A stretch of 64,000 bases of DNA from Eopsaltria australis (Eukaryota; Chordata; Aves; Passeriformes; Petroicidae). Where the stretch lies: assembly GCA_034509425.1 (NCBI GenBank), contig JAVTVJ010000508.1, forward strand, positions 868,001 to 932,000, given 5' to 3'. A model generated the notes under the pieces. It did not search any database. It was not told where the DNA came from and saw nothing but the letters and a program-made list of their open reading frames with translations. The translations under genes were made by a program, and so were the position numbers. Of the stretch, positions 23,601 to 38,389 are shown in pieces; within the stretch, counting starts at the first letter, position 1; each line of letters opens with the position of its first letter.

Positions 23601-26000
23601 ATTTGCAGAGTTCCAAAATATCCAGTTCCAAACCAGATGGAGAGAACTGCTTTGACTTTCTGCATTTACTTTTCTGCTTTGACTTAGGTCTGGTGTAATA
23701 TAAAAAATATATGCTAACATTAGCTGCCAGCTCCTTCTTTCAAGCATCAGGTAGATGTGTTCTCTCATCCTCCATGGGCAGTTATCATCAATTTATAATT
23801 AGGCTCAGCTACTTCACTGTAGAATTCTGTATAGTTTTCCTGCTGGCATATAAATGATACTCTCTTAATACTTTCAGAAATCACATCCTTCTCTCCCTGA
23901 AGTACTTCGTTAATGCATTACCTTCATGTTTTCTAAGATAGCCCAATTCTACACTCTTATGCTTACAGAAGCTGTTGGCTTCTCCTAAAGCAGAGACTTG
24001 AGGGTAGCTTAACTGTGACATGAAGGTCTAACTCTTAAATGCTGGAGTCAAGTGCAAACTTATGTCCTTGTAGGGAAAGTTTTCTCCTGAATTCCCTGGA
24101 AGTCATTAAGGCCCTTGTCATTAAGGCTGTTAGTTGGAGAGGGAGGAAACCACAGTTTCCAGCACTCATGCTGGGTGCACCTGAGAGCTGAAGCAGCAGT
24201 GCTGGTTGTGAGGATGGAAAGCATTTCTAAGCATTACACTGCATTTCTTCAGATCTTTGAATTAAATATGCTAAAACACTCAAATATAGTGACAGTAGGG
24301 TGATATACACCATAGGTATATGGTAATAAGCTTTGGGCAAGAGGGAAAGCCACTGTGCACTATCACGTGAGATCCCAGGCACACCTTCAGGATCAGGTGG
24401 GACCTGCTCTCCATCTTTGCTCACTGTGTGTCTGCTTGCAGTGATTGTTTTAGGATATTATACTGAAACCCTTCTTCTACTTCCAATACACATTCATTTG
24501 CATTCACAGGGGATAATGCTCTGCAGTTGTTACTAACTAGATGCTGAATAGCCTCTTCCAAATAGAGGTATTGCTCAACAGGAGCAGAGGAATTTGAATG
24601 AAAACCCATAGTTACCCAGTGGGAATGAGGAATCATTTCTTATCTTCTCTCTGCAATTTCGATGTCATTGAAACACACGGGGTCTTATATGAAGCTTCCA
24701 TTATCTGTGGAGGAAAAATCCTTGCTCCTTTACAATAATTGTGCTATTCTGCAAAGGGAGCTATAAAACCATGGCTATATTTTTAGGCTCTTTAGCCAAA
24801 GAGCCATTTTCTTCTGACTCGACCTGAGTCTGCTTTGAGTTTAATTTGGAAACCTCTCCAACTCAAAACACATAGGAATACATGTCTCTGGCATGAGGCA
24901 ATTCAGTAGAGAAACACCATGTCACCTCCACATAAGAGCTTTTTGGGTGTGCTATTATGCCTTGAAGACGATCCTCAAGCTGTGCCAATTTTTTCATGGT
25001 GCCTGCATGTTACAAAGATTGTGCATATTAAAGCTGGGATGGCCATTAAAAAATGCCTGTGTTAGGGAAAGGACAAGGTGAGGTCTGCTAGAAGTTTGTG
25101 CTGACTAAACATCCTTGCTTTAAATCCTCACTCACAGTAAGTGGGTGTGAAAGGGCTATTCCAGAAATACTGCCTCTGATCCCTGCCTATAAACAGGGAG
25201 GTAGAGGTTAAACACCAACTTGTCAATTCCCTTTTAAGAATCATTCATCTACTAATCCCATTGAGCAGTCTGCTGTGGCTGGAGACACAAAATGATCGAC
25301 AGACATGAGAAAAAGCCCTGATAACTGCCCAGGGCTGCACTCAAAAGTTCATGTACAACAGCAGGGCTCAGTTAAATCCTCGATTACTATGAATACCCTG
25401 AAAATCTGGCATTTCCAGCTATCAGACATGCAAGTTAGGGGCTCTGCACAGCCTTTTGCAGACTGCTGTTTTGCAAATCAGGCTCTACAAGGCTACAAGC
25501 AAGTCAGGAAAACAAGTGAGGCAAGGGGCAGCCTGGATGACTGCTTGTGAAACCCTTCTGTTGGAAACAGGCTCCATGCCAGCTTCTTCTTTTCCATGAT
25601 GTTTCCCTTTCAGGTTTGAGTCCACTGTCTACCTCTGCCTCTTTTGAAGATTTTTTTTTCTTTGAACATTGCGTTCTTGCTTCACGGGGAAGCAGAGCCA
25701 TGGGAGCACCAGCAAAAAAAAAAAAGCATTTGTAGCTCCAGTATCCAGAGTTCAGACCTCTTACTTCATTTGCTTTTGGATCTTCACACATATTCAAACC
25801 CCTTACAATCCCAGTCCCTGCTGGCAGCAGTGGGTTTGCTAATTCCCAGTTTCTTTGAGTGTTAGAGGTATTATTAGGGCATCATCTATGTCTGGAAGAG
25901 AAGGCAATTACTTCGAAACCTATGTAGCAATTGAGACCTAATTTCCTTAAAAAGATGGAATGACAGTTTTTCTTCTTTCCTTAAAAAATAGAATCTGAGC
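14600..26000. other. Intergenic, proximal third
   Basis: No recognisable protein gene. Open frames are short and lack family motifs. Items seen are a strong mini-exon-like segment at 15769-15817, a (TC)8 tract at 17555-17570, a 14-bp palindrome TGGAATTAATTCCA near 18055, a poly-T run at about 20876-20891, and a small CpG cluster with ATG and a splice donor at about 21629-21696. The rest is AT-rich single-copy-looking sequence. Confidence 0.6.
17555..17570 (+). repeat. (TC)8 microsatellite
   Basis: Uninterrupted TC dinucleotides, followed by TTTCTTCC and an acceptor-like TTTAACAG at about 17587. Confidence 0.8.
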
Positions 26001-29000
26001 TTGATAATGCCTAAGAAAGCTCTGAAACGCTTGCTGAGCTGGTTGAAATAGATAAGCCTAGAATAGATTCTCTACAGGAAGTTACAGAAACTTGAATCTG
26101 GAATATTGATCAGGTAAACTGTTGGAAAAACAAGGTGATGTACAGCTGTATTACACAGTCTAACCTTGCCCATTCATGCTTCAAGTAACAGCCCAAAAAA
26201 GCCAAATGCCCACATTAGTGCTAGAGGGAGGCACATTTTTTTTTTTGTTTGAAGTAACGTTGTCATATCTCAGGCTGTACGTCCACACCAGGAAAAGAAA
26301 AGGAAATCAAAACCTTTCTTAAGCCAAATCTCTCTCTGGAGAGCATCACACTGTGCCACTGGCCATCCCAGACAGATCCACCTGCTGCTGCCACCTGTCA
26401 CCAGCAGCTTCCTGGGTCAGGTCATCCTCCTTGCAGCACCAAAGGTTGGGAACCTTTCCAGTCCCTGTCAGGGCCTTTTCCACACAGAGCAAAAAAAGCC
26501 TTGTCCAGGGATGCACCAAAGCCAAGCCTAGCTCTGAGTTTTCTTTTGTTTTCTCCAGGAGAAGAGTCTGACACTTCCCAGCTAGCACAGTGGAAGATGC
26601 ACCATCTGAATTTGGTTGTCTGGAGCCACGGCTATGTGCTAAGCTGCTTGTGTTTTTAACATTAGACATCTAATGTTATAAAAAGACTATACATCTTTAG
26701 TGGACTATGCATCAAAAGAAGTGTCTTTCTCTGGAATTAGTATGTCTTTTGTAGCACATTTTCAGGAATTGAAAACTGCATGGAAAGCAGAAGGTACTGT
26801 AACAGCCAGCAGTGGCAGGTGCAAAACCAGTGATAGCTGGTTTAAAACATGGCTTTGTGTCTGCAGAAGTGGTTTCAAATAATTTTCCCTTTGGATGAAC
26901 AATTACAAGATGGATATAATAATCTACTATGGTACCTTTATCAATCTGGTTCCCATGTGTTCTGCCCTTTTGGGTGGTCCAGTTTCTTTGTAAAATAAGG
27001 TATTTTAACCCCGGTCGTAGGCAGGGTCACACAAACAACAGATCATGGTTTTCATGTCTGCAGCATCACTTCATTACCACTAGAATTACCATTAGAATAA
27101 AGCAAAAGACCATAATCTCCCTATTTCTCTGCTGACATAAATATTACCTTATGCTGGACAAGTCATTTGAGAAAGCTTAAAATCAAAGAAAAAATCTAAT
27201 CCTCCATGTAAACCACTGTCACTTGAATAACTAAACTGCACAAACTGTAATGCTGATGGAAACCCAGAGCAGAATTCAATCCAGTTTTAAATATGTGCAA
27301 CTCATTTCTTCTGTTCTGCCACGTCATCATCAAAAGAGGAACACACAGACACACAAAATGATTCATGCAGGAAATCCAGAACACTGCAGAATTTATCCCT
27401 GCTGTGACAAGCTCATCCTAGTTTCATGTATTTTATTTCCAATGCAAATATCTTTCAAGATACTGCTTCCATGTTTTCTCCAAGTTACTTGGTATGTAGC
27501 ATGAGTGACATACATTGCAAGATTCAGCACAGTGTTTCATGAATTATGCATTTCTGCATTACATTCCTTCAGGCTGGAGATGTCAGTGCTGCAGACAGCA
27601 CTGTTTACACAGGAGCCAAGTTTACACCAAAGAAGAGGAAGGGGAAGAGGATATACAGTATTTCAGCTTGGTACTTCTTGGTACCTCACTGGTTTTTTGC
27701 CTGCCCTCCCTAATCATTTGTGTTGCTACTGCAGCCACTACCAACCACTGATGGCCTGAAAGGCCCCATCACATTTTTACATGACTTGAGCAGAATCCTG
27801 CAAAAAGAGAAGGAGATCAGAGTGGTTTGTCATCAGCAACTAGGATGCTGCAGGGTTTGCTGGGGGTGCTGCAGGGCTTGCTGGGGGTATAGCAAGTCAG
27901 AGCTGGCCCCTACTTACAAGAGATGATGTCTGGTTGTGAGGCACAAAAAAAACCATAGGTAATGGGGAAAATGTAACTGCACCTTAAAACTGATATTTGC
28001 CAGCATCTGTGTCTCATTTTGAAATTCAATGCACTGTTATGGAGAAATGAGTAACTGCAAGGCAAAGTCTTTCTGGGGGGCAGTGCTGTGTGCGCTGGGT
28101 TAAGAGCTGAGGGATGGGGGTAGCACTTGCTTGCATGGGCAAAGCATGGTGCCAGCTCCCTGCTGCTGCCCTTCCCTCTCATCACAGGCAAAAAGGGAGC
28201 TGGCACAAGCGTAGGCACGAATGCATTATGATGAAGCACAAAGAAACATGAACTTCCATGCCTTTAACAAAAGTTGAAAATATTCTGCTCATGTCTCAAT
28301 GTGGCAGCTTTTTGCATCTAAAATCTTCTTTTTTGCGAGAGTGACTTTACACTCAGTGTTAGGGAGGAAAAGTATAAAAACATAATATGGATGCACCTGA
28401 ATAAGACAGAAATTAAGCACAAGTTAACAGAAAAGAGAATGGATTTTAAGTAGCATTTTAATCCACTTCTATTCCATGACTACATCTTTTGAAGGGCTGG
28501 TTTGACAGCACAGAGGATAAAATTTTAGAAACAGTACAAATGCTTTCAAAACTTTTTCAAAACCTTTTAATCCTACTTTGGTGTTCTGACAATTTTCCTC
28601 AATTAAATACTTCCTCAGCATCAAAGATGTCATCGGCACTTTCAGGAGCATTCTGTGGCACTTCTCCTTCCCACAACCACCAGTGTTGCCCATATCTTTG
28701 GGCAGATTCTCTGCCAGATCTTGTAGGTTTGCTCAGCAGGGGAGAGAGGTATGAGCAACAGGCTTGGCTTTTGCTTGTCTCAGTTTTTTGAGTCATCAGA
28801 ACTCCCCATGGGTAATTTTTCCAGTAGGTTTTGGTCTCCCCACTCCTTCTCCCCTTTGGTATCTGTCTGGACAATGCTCACTGCTACCTGCACCTGCACT
28901 ATCGACAATAAATTTGATTTAAAAACTTCCTAATACTGCTAATACTGAAATGCCTAACAGGTTTTTTTTCTAAAGTGCTTTTATTTTCCCCTTTTGTCCC

Positions 29001-32000
29001 ACAGCAACTTTTGCTGACTGTAGTCTATGTTAAGAGTAGGGCAAAAAAAAGGGTAGGAAAGTTTAGGAACTCCAAGAGATGGAAGGACACAACAGTGACT
29101 CTACTAAAAGGCTTCTTTCTGCTTCAGGCAGCACACTGTGGCTGAACAAATGGGAAGCTGAAGATAAATTGGAGAGAAGGAAGGATATTACAAAAATAAA
29201 GGCTGTTTCTCCTTGGGGATGATCTCATATCTGAACAACTGAACTCTCACTTCCTTTTCCTTTGTCTTCTGCTTGTTACTAGTGTTGTCACACAGAAGCC
29301 AGGAAGGAAACAGAACAAAACAATTATAGGGAGATAATGTTATTTGCAAATATCTAAGAACACTAGCAAGAATCACCATTTTCCTTATTCTTTAAGAGGT
29401 TTTCCAATATATCTCCTTAGCCCAACATAAAAATGAAGAAACGATCTGTGAAAGGTTGGTTTCTTGTTGTTGTTTAAAAGTAGCAATAGATACTCATTGC
29501 AGAGCACTCATTTAACTAGGGCTGCCTCCACACAAAGGACATGCATTTCAGGCTCTGCCAAAACCAGGACTGAAGCCACTGACTCAGGACAGTTTGCTCA
29601 GGACTCAGTTCCTGCAGCTTGCTTTGGCTGTGGTGGCACCTGCATAGCTGCAGCCAAGCTGGTTGCCCAAGCCTCTCTGCGGGTGTGAGCAGAGACAGAA
29701 GTGGGCTGTGCAAGGGGGGTGCTGAACTTCAGCATATCTGCACAACCCAAATGCATCAGCTGCTGGTGTAACAGTGCAGGAAGATCTCCTCCACACAGCC
29801 TGTGTAGCCAGGAGCTCTGCTCCCAGAGGCAGCAGTCTGTATGTGCCTTGCTGCTCTTACTGCTGCAGGGCTCTCTGCTTGCCCCAGAAATAATGAGTGC
29901 TCCCCTTGAAAATGAAACCCCCAAATACGTAGTATTTCTGCATATAGTTGCAGGGGATTTATAGGTAGTTATAGCCTTCAGAGTTTGGAAGATGGAAAAA
30001 AAATTCAAATATCATGGGAGTTAGTTTCTAGATAGCTCACACACAGGCTCATTGGGTTCTTTGTTCTCATTGTCAAGGGAAACTAAAATACCTTCAGATT
30101 GAAAACTAAATAATCTGGCCATGCCAAGCAGGTTATGGCGTGACCATAAACAGAAAGCAATGCCTGACCAGAGAGGTTTCCTTCGCTTTTGTGTGGACCC
30201 GTGCCATTCCACAGCAGCCAAAGTCCCTGCTCCCCAGAACATTGTGATGCAAATGGCAAACATGGGCTTGCAGCTCCTCTAATTTTCAGGCAGCGGCATT
30301 AGCCGAGCTGGAAGATTGAAATGGCAAGCCATGAGTGAAATTAGTGTGTTGTGGTAGAGGAAAAGCATTCAGGCTGACTTTAAGTGCCATGCATAAGTAA
30401 GACACCATTCTCTTTCTCCTGCTTAGCAGTTCTTTTTCTTTATACTCCATTTACGCTGTATTAAGTATTTATAAGAGATCACTTCAAATTCCCTTTGCAG
30501 TCAGCATGTGAACGTCAAGACTCATGCCTATTTGCTGAGGCTGTATAGGCAGGGAAACACACTGTGGGTAATTGCTGCTGTGTGGGTTTTGACTGAACAG
30601 GTGAAAAGTATGTAAGTGGCTTTACAAAAAAAGCCACTTTTGGATCTGCCCTCTCTTATGTATGCGCAACTCAAATTCATTTAGCTAAGAACGCTATCAT
30701 GTGCTTGAGAAATAAGTGTTAAGCTGGGGAGAACCAAGTGAATTTCATGTTTTGTAACTGGAAAATTACTTTCTGCCCACATAGCGAGCCAATGTATGTG
30801 CTGTGTCTGCGAGGAGCAGCGTGCAGTGTGGTACTGCACCCTGTTGGTCTGTGGAGTTATGGAAGCCCAATTGCATCCTCAGTACAATGTGAGGCAATTT
30901 CTTTTATATTAAACCTTTATTTCAGCCAAACTGGTTCCAAATGCTACGTGGACAGGTGGGATAAAAAAGGACACTCATCCTAGCAGAGAGAGTGTGACCT
31001 ACAAAAGTGAGAAGAAAAGGTCGTGTTAGAAAAGCAGCTGTGATTGAAGTGTTCTCACTCACTAGTCAGTGGGTGGAAGCAACAGAAAAAATAATCAGCA
31101 AGAGAGAAAAAGGAAACAGGTTTTCATGTTACATAGAGGGAAGCAAGAAAAATGTTTTAAATCATTAGAAGAGCGACTCAAAAGTGTGGCTCACATGGTT
31201 CAGATGTCTACAAAAGAGTGAGTTCAGGAGAACAAGATTTTGGGAACTTGTTGCCAAAACTCAAATTCCAGAAAAGGTAATGAAGAATGTGCCTGATTCA
31301 GTCTTATTTCCTGAGTGTATGGCTAATGAACTCATTTTAACTCAGAAAGATGACCTCAAGGTGGCCTCCCAGCAGAGGAGGAAGAGCAGGCATCCTGGAA
31401 GGGGGCCAGGGCAAAGGACATGAGTGCCACCGGGCTGGCAGGCTGTAGGAGACAATACGTATATGCAGAGTGCCATCACGAAGTAGACAGCAGGATTAGG
31501 GACATCACATCTTACAAATCAAGCCAGGCAGAGAGGTTCAGAGGCAGATCTTTGGCTGGACACTCCTCTGCAGAGAAGCCTTGCCCGTGCACCCTGCTGA
31601 TGATTTGGTCATATGTTCCCATGCCATTAGCAGTGTTTCACAGCAGAGCCAGGAAACAGTGAGTACTCATCAGGTAGTCTTTGCCCAAGCAGCCTGCAAA
31701 AGTAACTCATCCTGTTGAACCACTGACTCAGTGTTCACACAAGACTGTGACTTCACATATGTCATTGGTCTTACAGCTTTCTCCATCCATTCTTACAGGT
31801 TACCCATGTTGTGCCACCACCTTCTTGGAGGGGACTTCCCAGTGAACGCAGAGATCAGCCAGAGGTTGTCCTCACTTGCTCCCATGCTACTGCCCATCCT
31901 CTCACGTACAGAGAGCTCCTGGCCCTGCCTGGCCTTTCCTTTAATCAGTCTTGGCCTGAATGACCTACCCTAAGGCTAAATAGGATAGAAATAAGCACCA

Positions 32001-33405
32001 AAGACAAGCAGCTGGTTACAGTCGCTTTGGACTAGCACCTTACGGGAATGGGTTTTAGGATGTTCATTAGGTGAAACTAGAGTCTTTTTATAGTTGTTGA
32101 CAGTAGTATTTTATATCCAATGTATTGCAGCAATATCAGAAATTACATAGAGATAGGATGGGGTTCTTTCTCTTTCTCTATCTTTGTCTCATTACTTCCT
32201 TGAAATTTAAACGAGGGTGCAATACAAGCTGTACACGGCTGAGCATCCAAGTACCTGCTTGTCACTTAAGTACATGGCTCGAGATGATTTGCTGTGACTT
32301 TCCTTGGGTGTTGCATTCCAGGTAGGATTCCTACTGGTACAGCTCTTCTGCAACAGACCCAGCTGTTTCTCTCCTCACCTTTGAATGCAAAGCAGTCCTT
32401 GCACTGGGCAGCTTTACACAGTGTTTAAACCAGCCAGGAAGAGTGTTTGTGTCAGCAGCTGTGATCTGCTGTTCTCCAGAGGTTGACAGAGCTCAACACA
32501 CGCATATGGGCAGCAGCCATGCCTCAAAGGCTGCATGTTTAATTACTAATTTCTATGAGAAACCTCAGCATTTTCTTGCTCTCATTTTCTCTTGCACTTG
32601 TGTGTAGCCCCCAGCAGGAGACAGCTTATCCCAACAGCCATTTCTCACACAGTGGAAGAGAGAGCTGCCACTGCCCCAGGCAAGAAGCAAGGAGGGAGGT
32701 GAGAGCCAAACACCCACCCCAGCAGGGCTTCATGCACCCACTGAGAGCAGCTCGCTTGGGAACATTGCAAGCAATACACGGAGAAAGCCAGCATTGTGAG
32801 AGGGCCACAGTGTTAGAGCAGCCGTCAGAACCACCCCACCTTAATCTGCAGAGGGAGAGAGCAAATTCAGTGTGAGGCAGGTGGGAGGTTCACACTGTGG
32901 GAGGTTCACATGTGCACCACGGCCATGCAGAGATGCAGGAAGGCACAGGTCAGGCTGCAGCCTCTCAAGAGCCCACCTGCCCAAACAGAGCTGGCTGAAA
33001 GCTGCTGGACACCGCAGGGCTGGCCGTGTGCTGCCAGTGGGGACTGACAGGCAGTCAGACTGGGGACAGCAGGAGAGCAGACAGCAGGATGGCCACAGTG
33101 CACCAGTGCCTCTGGGCAGCCCTGGGGGCTGCTGAGCTCCCACACCAGCGTGATTCAAAGCTACATCTCTTCACCTCTCCAAGGGTAACGCCCCTTGGAT
33201 CACTAGATTTGCAAAGTGACAGAAACACAGAATCTTCCTCCCAGTCAATACCCCAGGAGCCACAGCAGGAACCTTCTCCTCCTGCCTGCACCCAGCAGGC
33301 ACCAGCTGGCCTCGCAGTTGGATGCAGAAAGCAAAAGCAACCATCGTTGCCAGGCCCAGCCCAGAGCAGGCAGCAGGATTTTCCTGTGTTCTCTCCCGTG
33401 CTTCT

Positions 33406-33492
33406 GCAGCCCTCAGCCGTGTGTCTCTGCTTCCGCAGCCCTCAGCTGTGTGTCTCTGCTTTCACATCCCTCAGCCGTGTGTCTCTGCTGCC
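33406..33492 (+). repeat. 29-bp minisatellite, three copies
   Basis: Three head-to-tail copies at 33406-33434, 33435-33463 and 33464-33492 share the core CCCTCAGCCGTGTGTCTCTG, with a few substitutions (CAGCTG in copy 2, ACATCC at the start of copy 3). Confidence 0.9.
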
Positions 33493-36400
33493 GGGCCAGG
33501 GCACTGCCTGCCCAAATACATTATGATGCACCTGCCTGCAGCCAGTGCTGGGAAGGGTCAGCACACCCAGAAAGTCCCTTGAGAAGTCCCCCACGTCAGC
33601 ACTGAACAAAGAGCACATCAGCTCTTCCCACCCTCTGTAATTAACAGCCAGACAGGACTTTACACCTTCCCACACTACGAGCTAGCTTGAGGCAGAGCAT
33701 TGCCACGCTGCTGGGCTCATGTTGGAGATGGGACTTTGCTGGGGAGCTTCCAGCTACCCCTGGGGCTGTTCTGGTATTCAAAGAGTCTCGACGGATAACT
33801 TTACAAGGGCCAGCACTGATAATACCACATAGTTAGATGGCTGAGCCCTTGGCCTTTCTTGTGTGATATCTTTATCTGTCCCCCTGCCAAACATCACGTT
33901 TATTGGGTTCAAACTAAGGGTAACAGCAGGTATCCAAAGTGCATAAAAACAGAAACAAAGCTGCTGGGAAACTCCCCAGCTCTGGTTCACTTCTGCTTTA
34001 GCAGGTGCAAACAGCAATATCCTCTGCCGCCTCGGGGCTGGATTACAGGCAGAACATAATGAGTTCTGTGGATTTGAAGAGTGGTTTAACATGCAAGGAA
34101 CAGGCAAAATGTTCAACACAGGAACAGAAGACTGGAAATGGTAATTCAGCATCACAACTCTAACCTACTACTTTTGAAAAAGAGAAATTTTAGTTTTCAT
34201 TTGACAAGCTACCTGAAACAGGCAAATCTGCTGAAGAGCAGTTATAAATATTGACCTATTTCAAACCACTGAAAACAGGCCTACTCTTATTTGTTTTCAG
34301 TGTTTTTCATGTATTCATATTGATAAGATATTTAAGACTCTCTTTTCTTCCTGTGTGAGCTAATCCCTGTCTTTCTGTCCTCCTCGTAACATATAAGAAC
34401 ATCGATCACTTATCCTACTGTTCAAACTGAAGAGAAAGAAAATTTAACTCTGTTAAGCTGACTCATTATTTTGTGGTGTCACTCATCCCCAGTCCCTTGA
34501 CAAAGAGAATATCAAGGCAAAGTTTCAGCCACTTCATCTTCTTCAGAACCCCCTAGAGGTGTTATTGTTATGAACACAGCCCTTCTTCCTTTATTATTTC
34601 AGTATAACAAAGCTGCAGCACTGCAGCCAGCCAGAGGGTGACCTCCTGTGATTAGCTTGCAGATTTGCACGGAAATCTGGGAAAACCCTGGGTTTTTAAG
34701 AATTCAGGGTTTGTCTCCCTGCATTACACTCACCATCCTGGTGGTGCCAGCAGGCTTCATGTGGCAGGCAGACGTTGCTGGGGACCATGCTCGAGGTTTG
34801 TCAGGACTTGTCACTGGCATGGCTCAGAGAGGCACACTGTCCCCCAGGAGTGCTGGCCCAAATCTCCATGACAACAGATTTGGGATGGAGACCTGGCATG
34901 CTGAGTGGCAGAAGGTCACTGCAGCAAAAAACCCCCCACCAAAACCAAAACAAAACAAAAAGGTATAGGGGGAGGAAAAGAGCAGCTGGGGAAGAAATCA
35001 AGGGGCATATTGAAGCATCTTCAATTATATTGCAGTTGTGAGTTCATTGGCTTAATGTGCTGGGGCTTTTAAAACAATGTCATAAGATGTAATTGCCATA
35101 TAGAAAAAAAACAGCCAAGTCCCATGTATTTCTATCTGTTACTACATTTAATTTTTACTGTAATGGAGAAAACAGAGAGCAAAAATACATTTCTTGCCTC
35201 ATGGATCTTGTGATATAAAGTCAGGATGAGAGACAAGAAGAAGTCTGGTAGGCAGACAAAAGGAGAGGGTACTGAGTCCAGTTCCTTATGATCCATTTTC
35301 CAACGTAATTAATTTTTAGGTCTATTTTCTAAGGAATTGGAGTAGTGTAATTGCAGTGACTGCCTCTCCTCCTATCTGCCTTCCCACTGTGTAAAGGCTC
35401 CTGAAACCATCCTGCTATTTTTACCAAATCTGCCAAAGAAGTAGAGGTCTCGAAGATATTTAGTTCCTACAAGGATCAAAAAATGCAGGTGCCTGGTAGA
35501 GAGGGCTGAGGAAGTGCCCCGGAGGAGGAGAGGAGAGGGTAGCTGAGCCCTCCTCCCCTGTGGGAGGCAGGGCTCCACTGCTTGAGCAGCATGTGTGCAC
35601 TGGCACAATGGGCAGCACACGCGGAGCTCTGAACCCGACACAGCATATGCTGCCTCTTGGGCTGCCAAAAATATAGAGCCATGAGAGGAAGATGAAGCAC
35701 CACAGTGAGGAATTAGTGAAAACATGATGTACAGAAATGAGGGAACAAGCAAAGGAGACAGCAGAAATCTGGCCAGTGTTACATGAGAGCAAGTGCAGAG
35801 GTGGTGAGCAGGTGATCAGGATGCATGGGAGGATCATTTGAAATGATCTGTAGGAACTAAATCTTGTCCATAGAACAACCACTTGGAATTAACTCTTGTG
35901 TGTCAATGTAAGTGCGTGCCTGGGAAAACTGCTGTGTTGGAAAACACAGCAACCCTGGTCCCTTCTCTAGAGGGAGGAGAGGCGTAACAAGAGTCAGCAG
36001 CAAAACAACATTTGCCCCATTAGTAAGAAATACCTTCAAGGAAGGGTGAGCCTATGGTTCACTGAGCCTGACTCCCATTTCCAACCTAGGGTCAATGCTA
36101 AAATTACTGAGCAGTGTAAGTGCAGTGGAAGCACTTCGGAATATGCTCTGACCCTCTCTTGCAGAGCCACTACACCCGAATATGTGTGCTTTCAGCATTC
36201 CACCTGTTCCACATGGAAACACACAGCTCACTGAAATGCTTTGTTCAGGCTGTGATCCACCAAATGCCCCCAGGCATCTGCCTCTGACAAAGATAGGGGG
36301 AGTTTTCCCTCAGGTATGTCTGCCATTTATAGTGGTTATGAAAAGACAAATAAACAATAAATATTTTATATTTTCAGTGCACCTTCATTCTCACCCGTTC

Positions 36401-37771
36401 TTTGAGAAAGCAATAAATCTGATGTTCACTGCTGTAAGCAGCCTTGAATCACACCAGGCACCCGCCCACCACCATGGCTGTCACGGTGCACTCCCTGTGC
36501 AGTGCCTGCTCATCCTGTCATTCCCCATGAATTCGTCATTAGGTCACAGTTGTCCCTAATGAGTGATAATTCTTTTTCTTGCCCACGCCTTCTTAATGTG
36601 ACACATGAACTAGGAAGGCCATAAGTAGAGCAAAGAGAAGTGCATCCTTGGTTATCTTATTCTGAATAGCAGTGATATCATACACAAAGTAAGTCCAAAT
36701 TCTGATCATGGTTATTCTTGAACAATTTCATAAGAACCAGTTGTATTTCATATGGCAATTGACAGTGGGATTAAAAAACACAGATTTACAGGTAAAAATT
36801 ACTTATATCCTTGCATGGGGTAGGGGTTCCTACAGAACATTTTATTGAGGAATATTACTTTACTCCACAATGCAAAGAAAATAGCTCTCCTAAAAGGTTA
36901 AGTTTTACATTTCTGAGGTTTACATTCATTTGTAGATGAAAATATTAGTTGAGCATAAAGGACTATGCTCCAGAGAGTGCCATGCACTGCCAGAACATTT
37001 TTGATCCCAAAATAATTTTGTCTGATCATATGGAAACCATTCTTAACTCCACAAACCTGGTTGCCATATGGGCAGGCTGCCAGCCAGGGTAAACCAAAGA
37101 TATTCTGTTCTTGGAGTGGGAAAGGTACATGGTTTGCAGAAGCTCTTAGAAAAAAAAACAGCATCAGGAAGTATCTTGGCCAAGAGGAACTTGGCAGAGC
37201 AGTATTTTAGCTTTGCTGAGGGACTGTGTATGCCCATTGAAACAGTAACATCTGTGGAGGAAGGGCAGAGCACGGGGATACAATGCAGTTTTATGGCAGC
37301 ACTGCTTAGTCAGGGAAAGGGACTCCAAAGGGAGCTGATGCAGCCAGCTGGCTGGCTGATGAATGGAGTAACAATTGTGGAAGAGATCAAAGAGCTATCA
37401 AGTGCTCCATCTCTCCCATAATGAATTTCTGAGCATTAGTGAAGCCTGCAGCTGAAGTAAATAGGTGTGATGTCAGGAAATATTGAGCAGTTTTTTGCAT
37501 CCTTAAATCATTAAAAATTAATTTGAACTCACGAGCAAGCCACAGCAATGACAAAACTCTGAAGAATCTGAAATTCGGCATGAATGGAGGGATACTGTGC
37601 TTTTGTTCACAAAATGAGGGCAGAAATTCAATTTATTTTCTATTGGCATGATGGATTCCCACTGGATTCAGCTGTGCACCTCACGGAGTTGCTCTCTTTG
37701 CAAAGCACAGCAAAGCCTATTTTTTTGCAGTGAAATGTGTTGAGTATGCAGCAAAAACAGCACCTAAAGAT

Positions 37772-37790
37772 ATTTATTTATTTATTTATT
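37772..37790 (+). repeat. (TTTA)n microsatellite
   Basis: About five tandem TTTA units, A/T only. Confidence 0.8.
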
Positions 37791-38389
37791 GCTCAGGTCA
37801 CTGAATTTCTTATTTTGCCTTTACTGAACTCCAGAGATTTATTAATTTTTCTTTCATTTACCACAGTTACCAAATGACAGGAATTACAGGGGCACTGTCA
37901 GGTGATCAGTTCCAAAAGTGTTAATCAAAGACATTTCTAACCTCGCACCTCTCCTTGAACTTTCATGGGTAATTTCCATTGTTAAAGCATTAAGCATTTC
38001 CCTGCTTAAACCCCAAAATGTTCTCTTTTTTCCTACTCTGAAAAAGCCCTTCAAACAGCAGAGAAATTACTTCAGCAAAACCATAAAATTGATTGCAGAG
38101 TCATTATGTCAAATGCCTACCAAAACACAGGGAAATATAAATTTTTTTCTTATGTTTTCTAATATCATCATGGGTGTTACACTGGTACTACAACAACGAG
38201 CAAGGCAGTTCCAGGGAGCATTGAAATTTCCATCTGGCAATGGTCCTTCTGGTGTGTATTATCTTTTAAGATGCATTCCTGGCATCCACCAGCTGCCTTC
38301 AGGAAAATTTATATGCTATTTTAGTTTGTTTAATTTCTCTTCCCTGCTAATGTGCCTTTGTTGTTGCCGTGTGGAGTTCATTAACTGCG

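Noticed and set aside
29598..30008. Minus-strand open frame of 136 codons
   Set aside because: No family motif, no promoter or splice context, and other frames overlap it.
32555..33675. Cluster of overlapping open frames on both strands (up to 166 codons)
   Set aside because: The segment is GC-rich, the frames overlap each other in all directions, part is minisatellite, and no domain or splice pattern was recognised.
35372..35882. Minus-strand open frames of 126 and 140 codons
   Set aside because: They overlap in two frames with Ser/Pro/Leu-rich composition and no motif, so they are probably chance.
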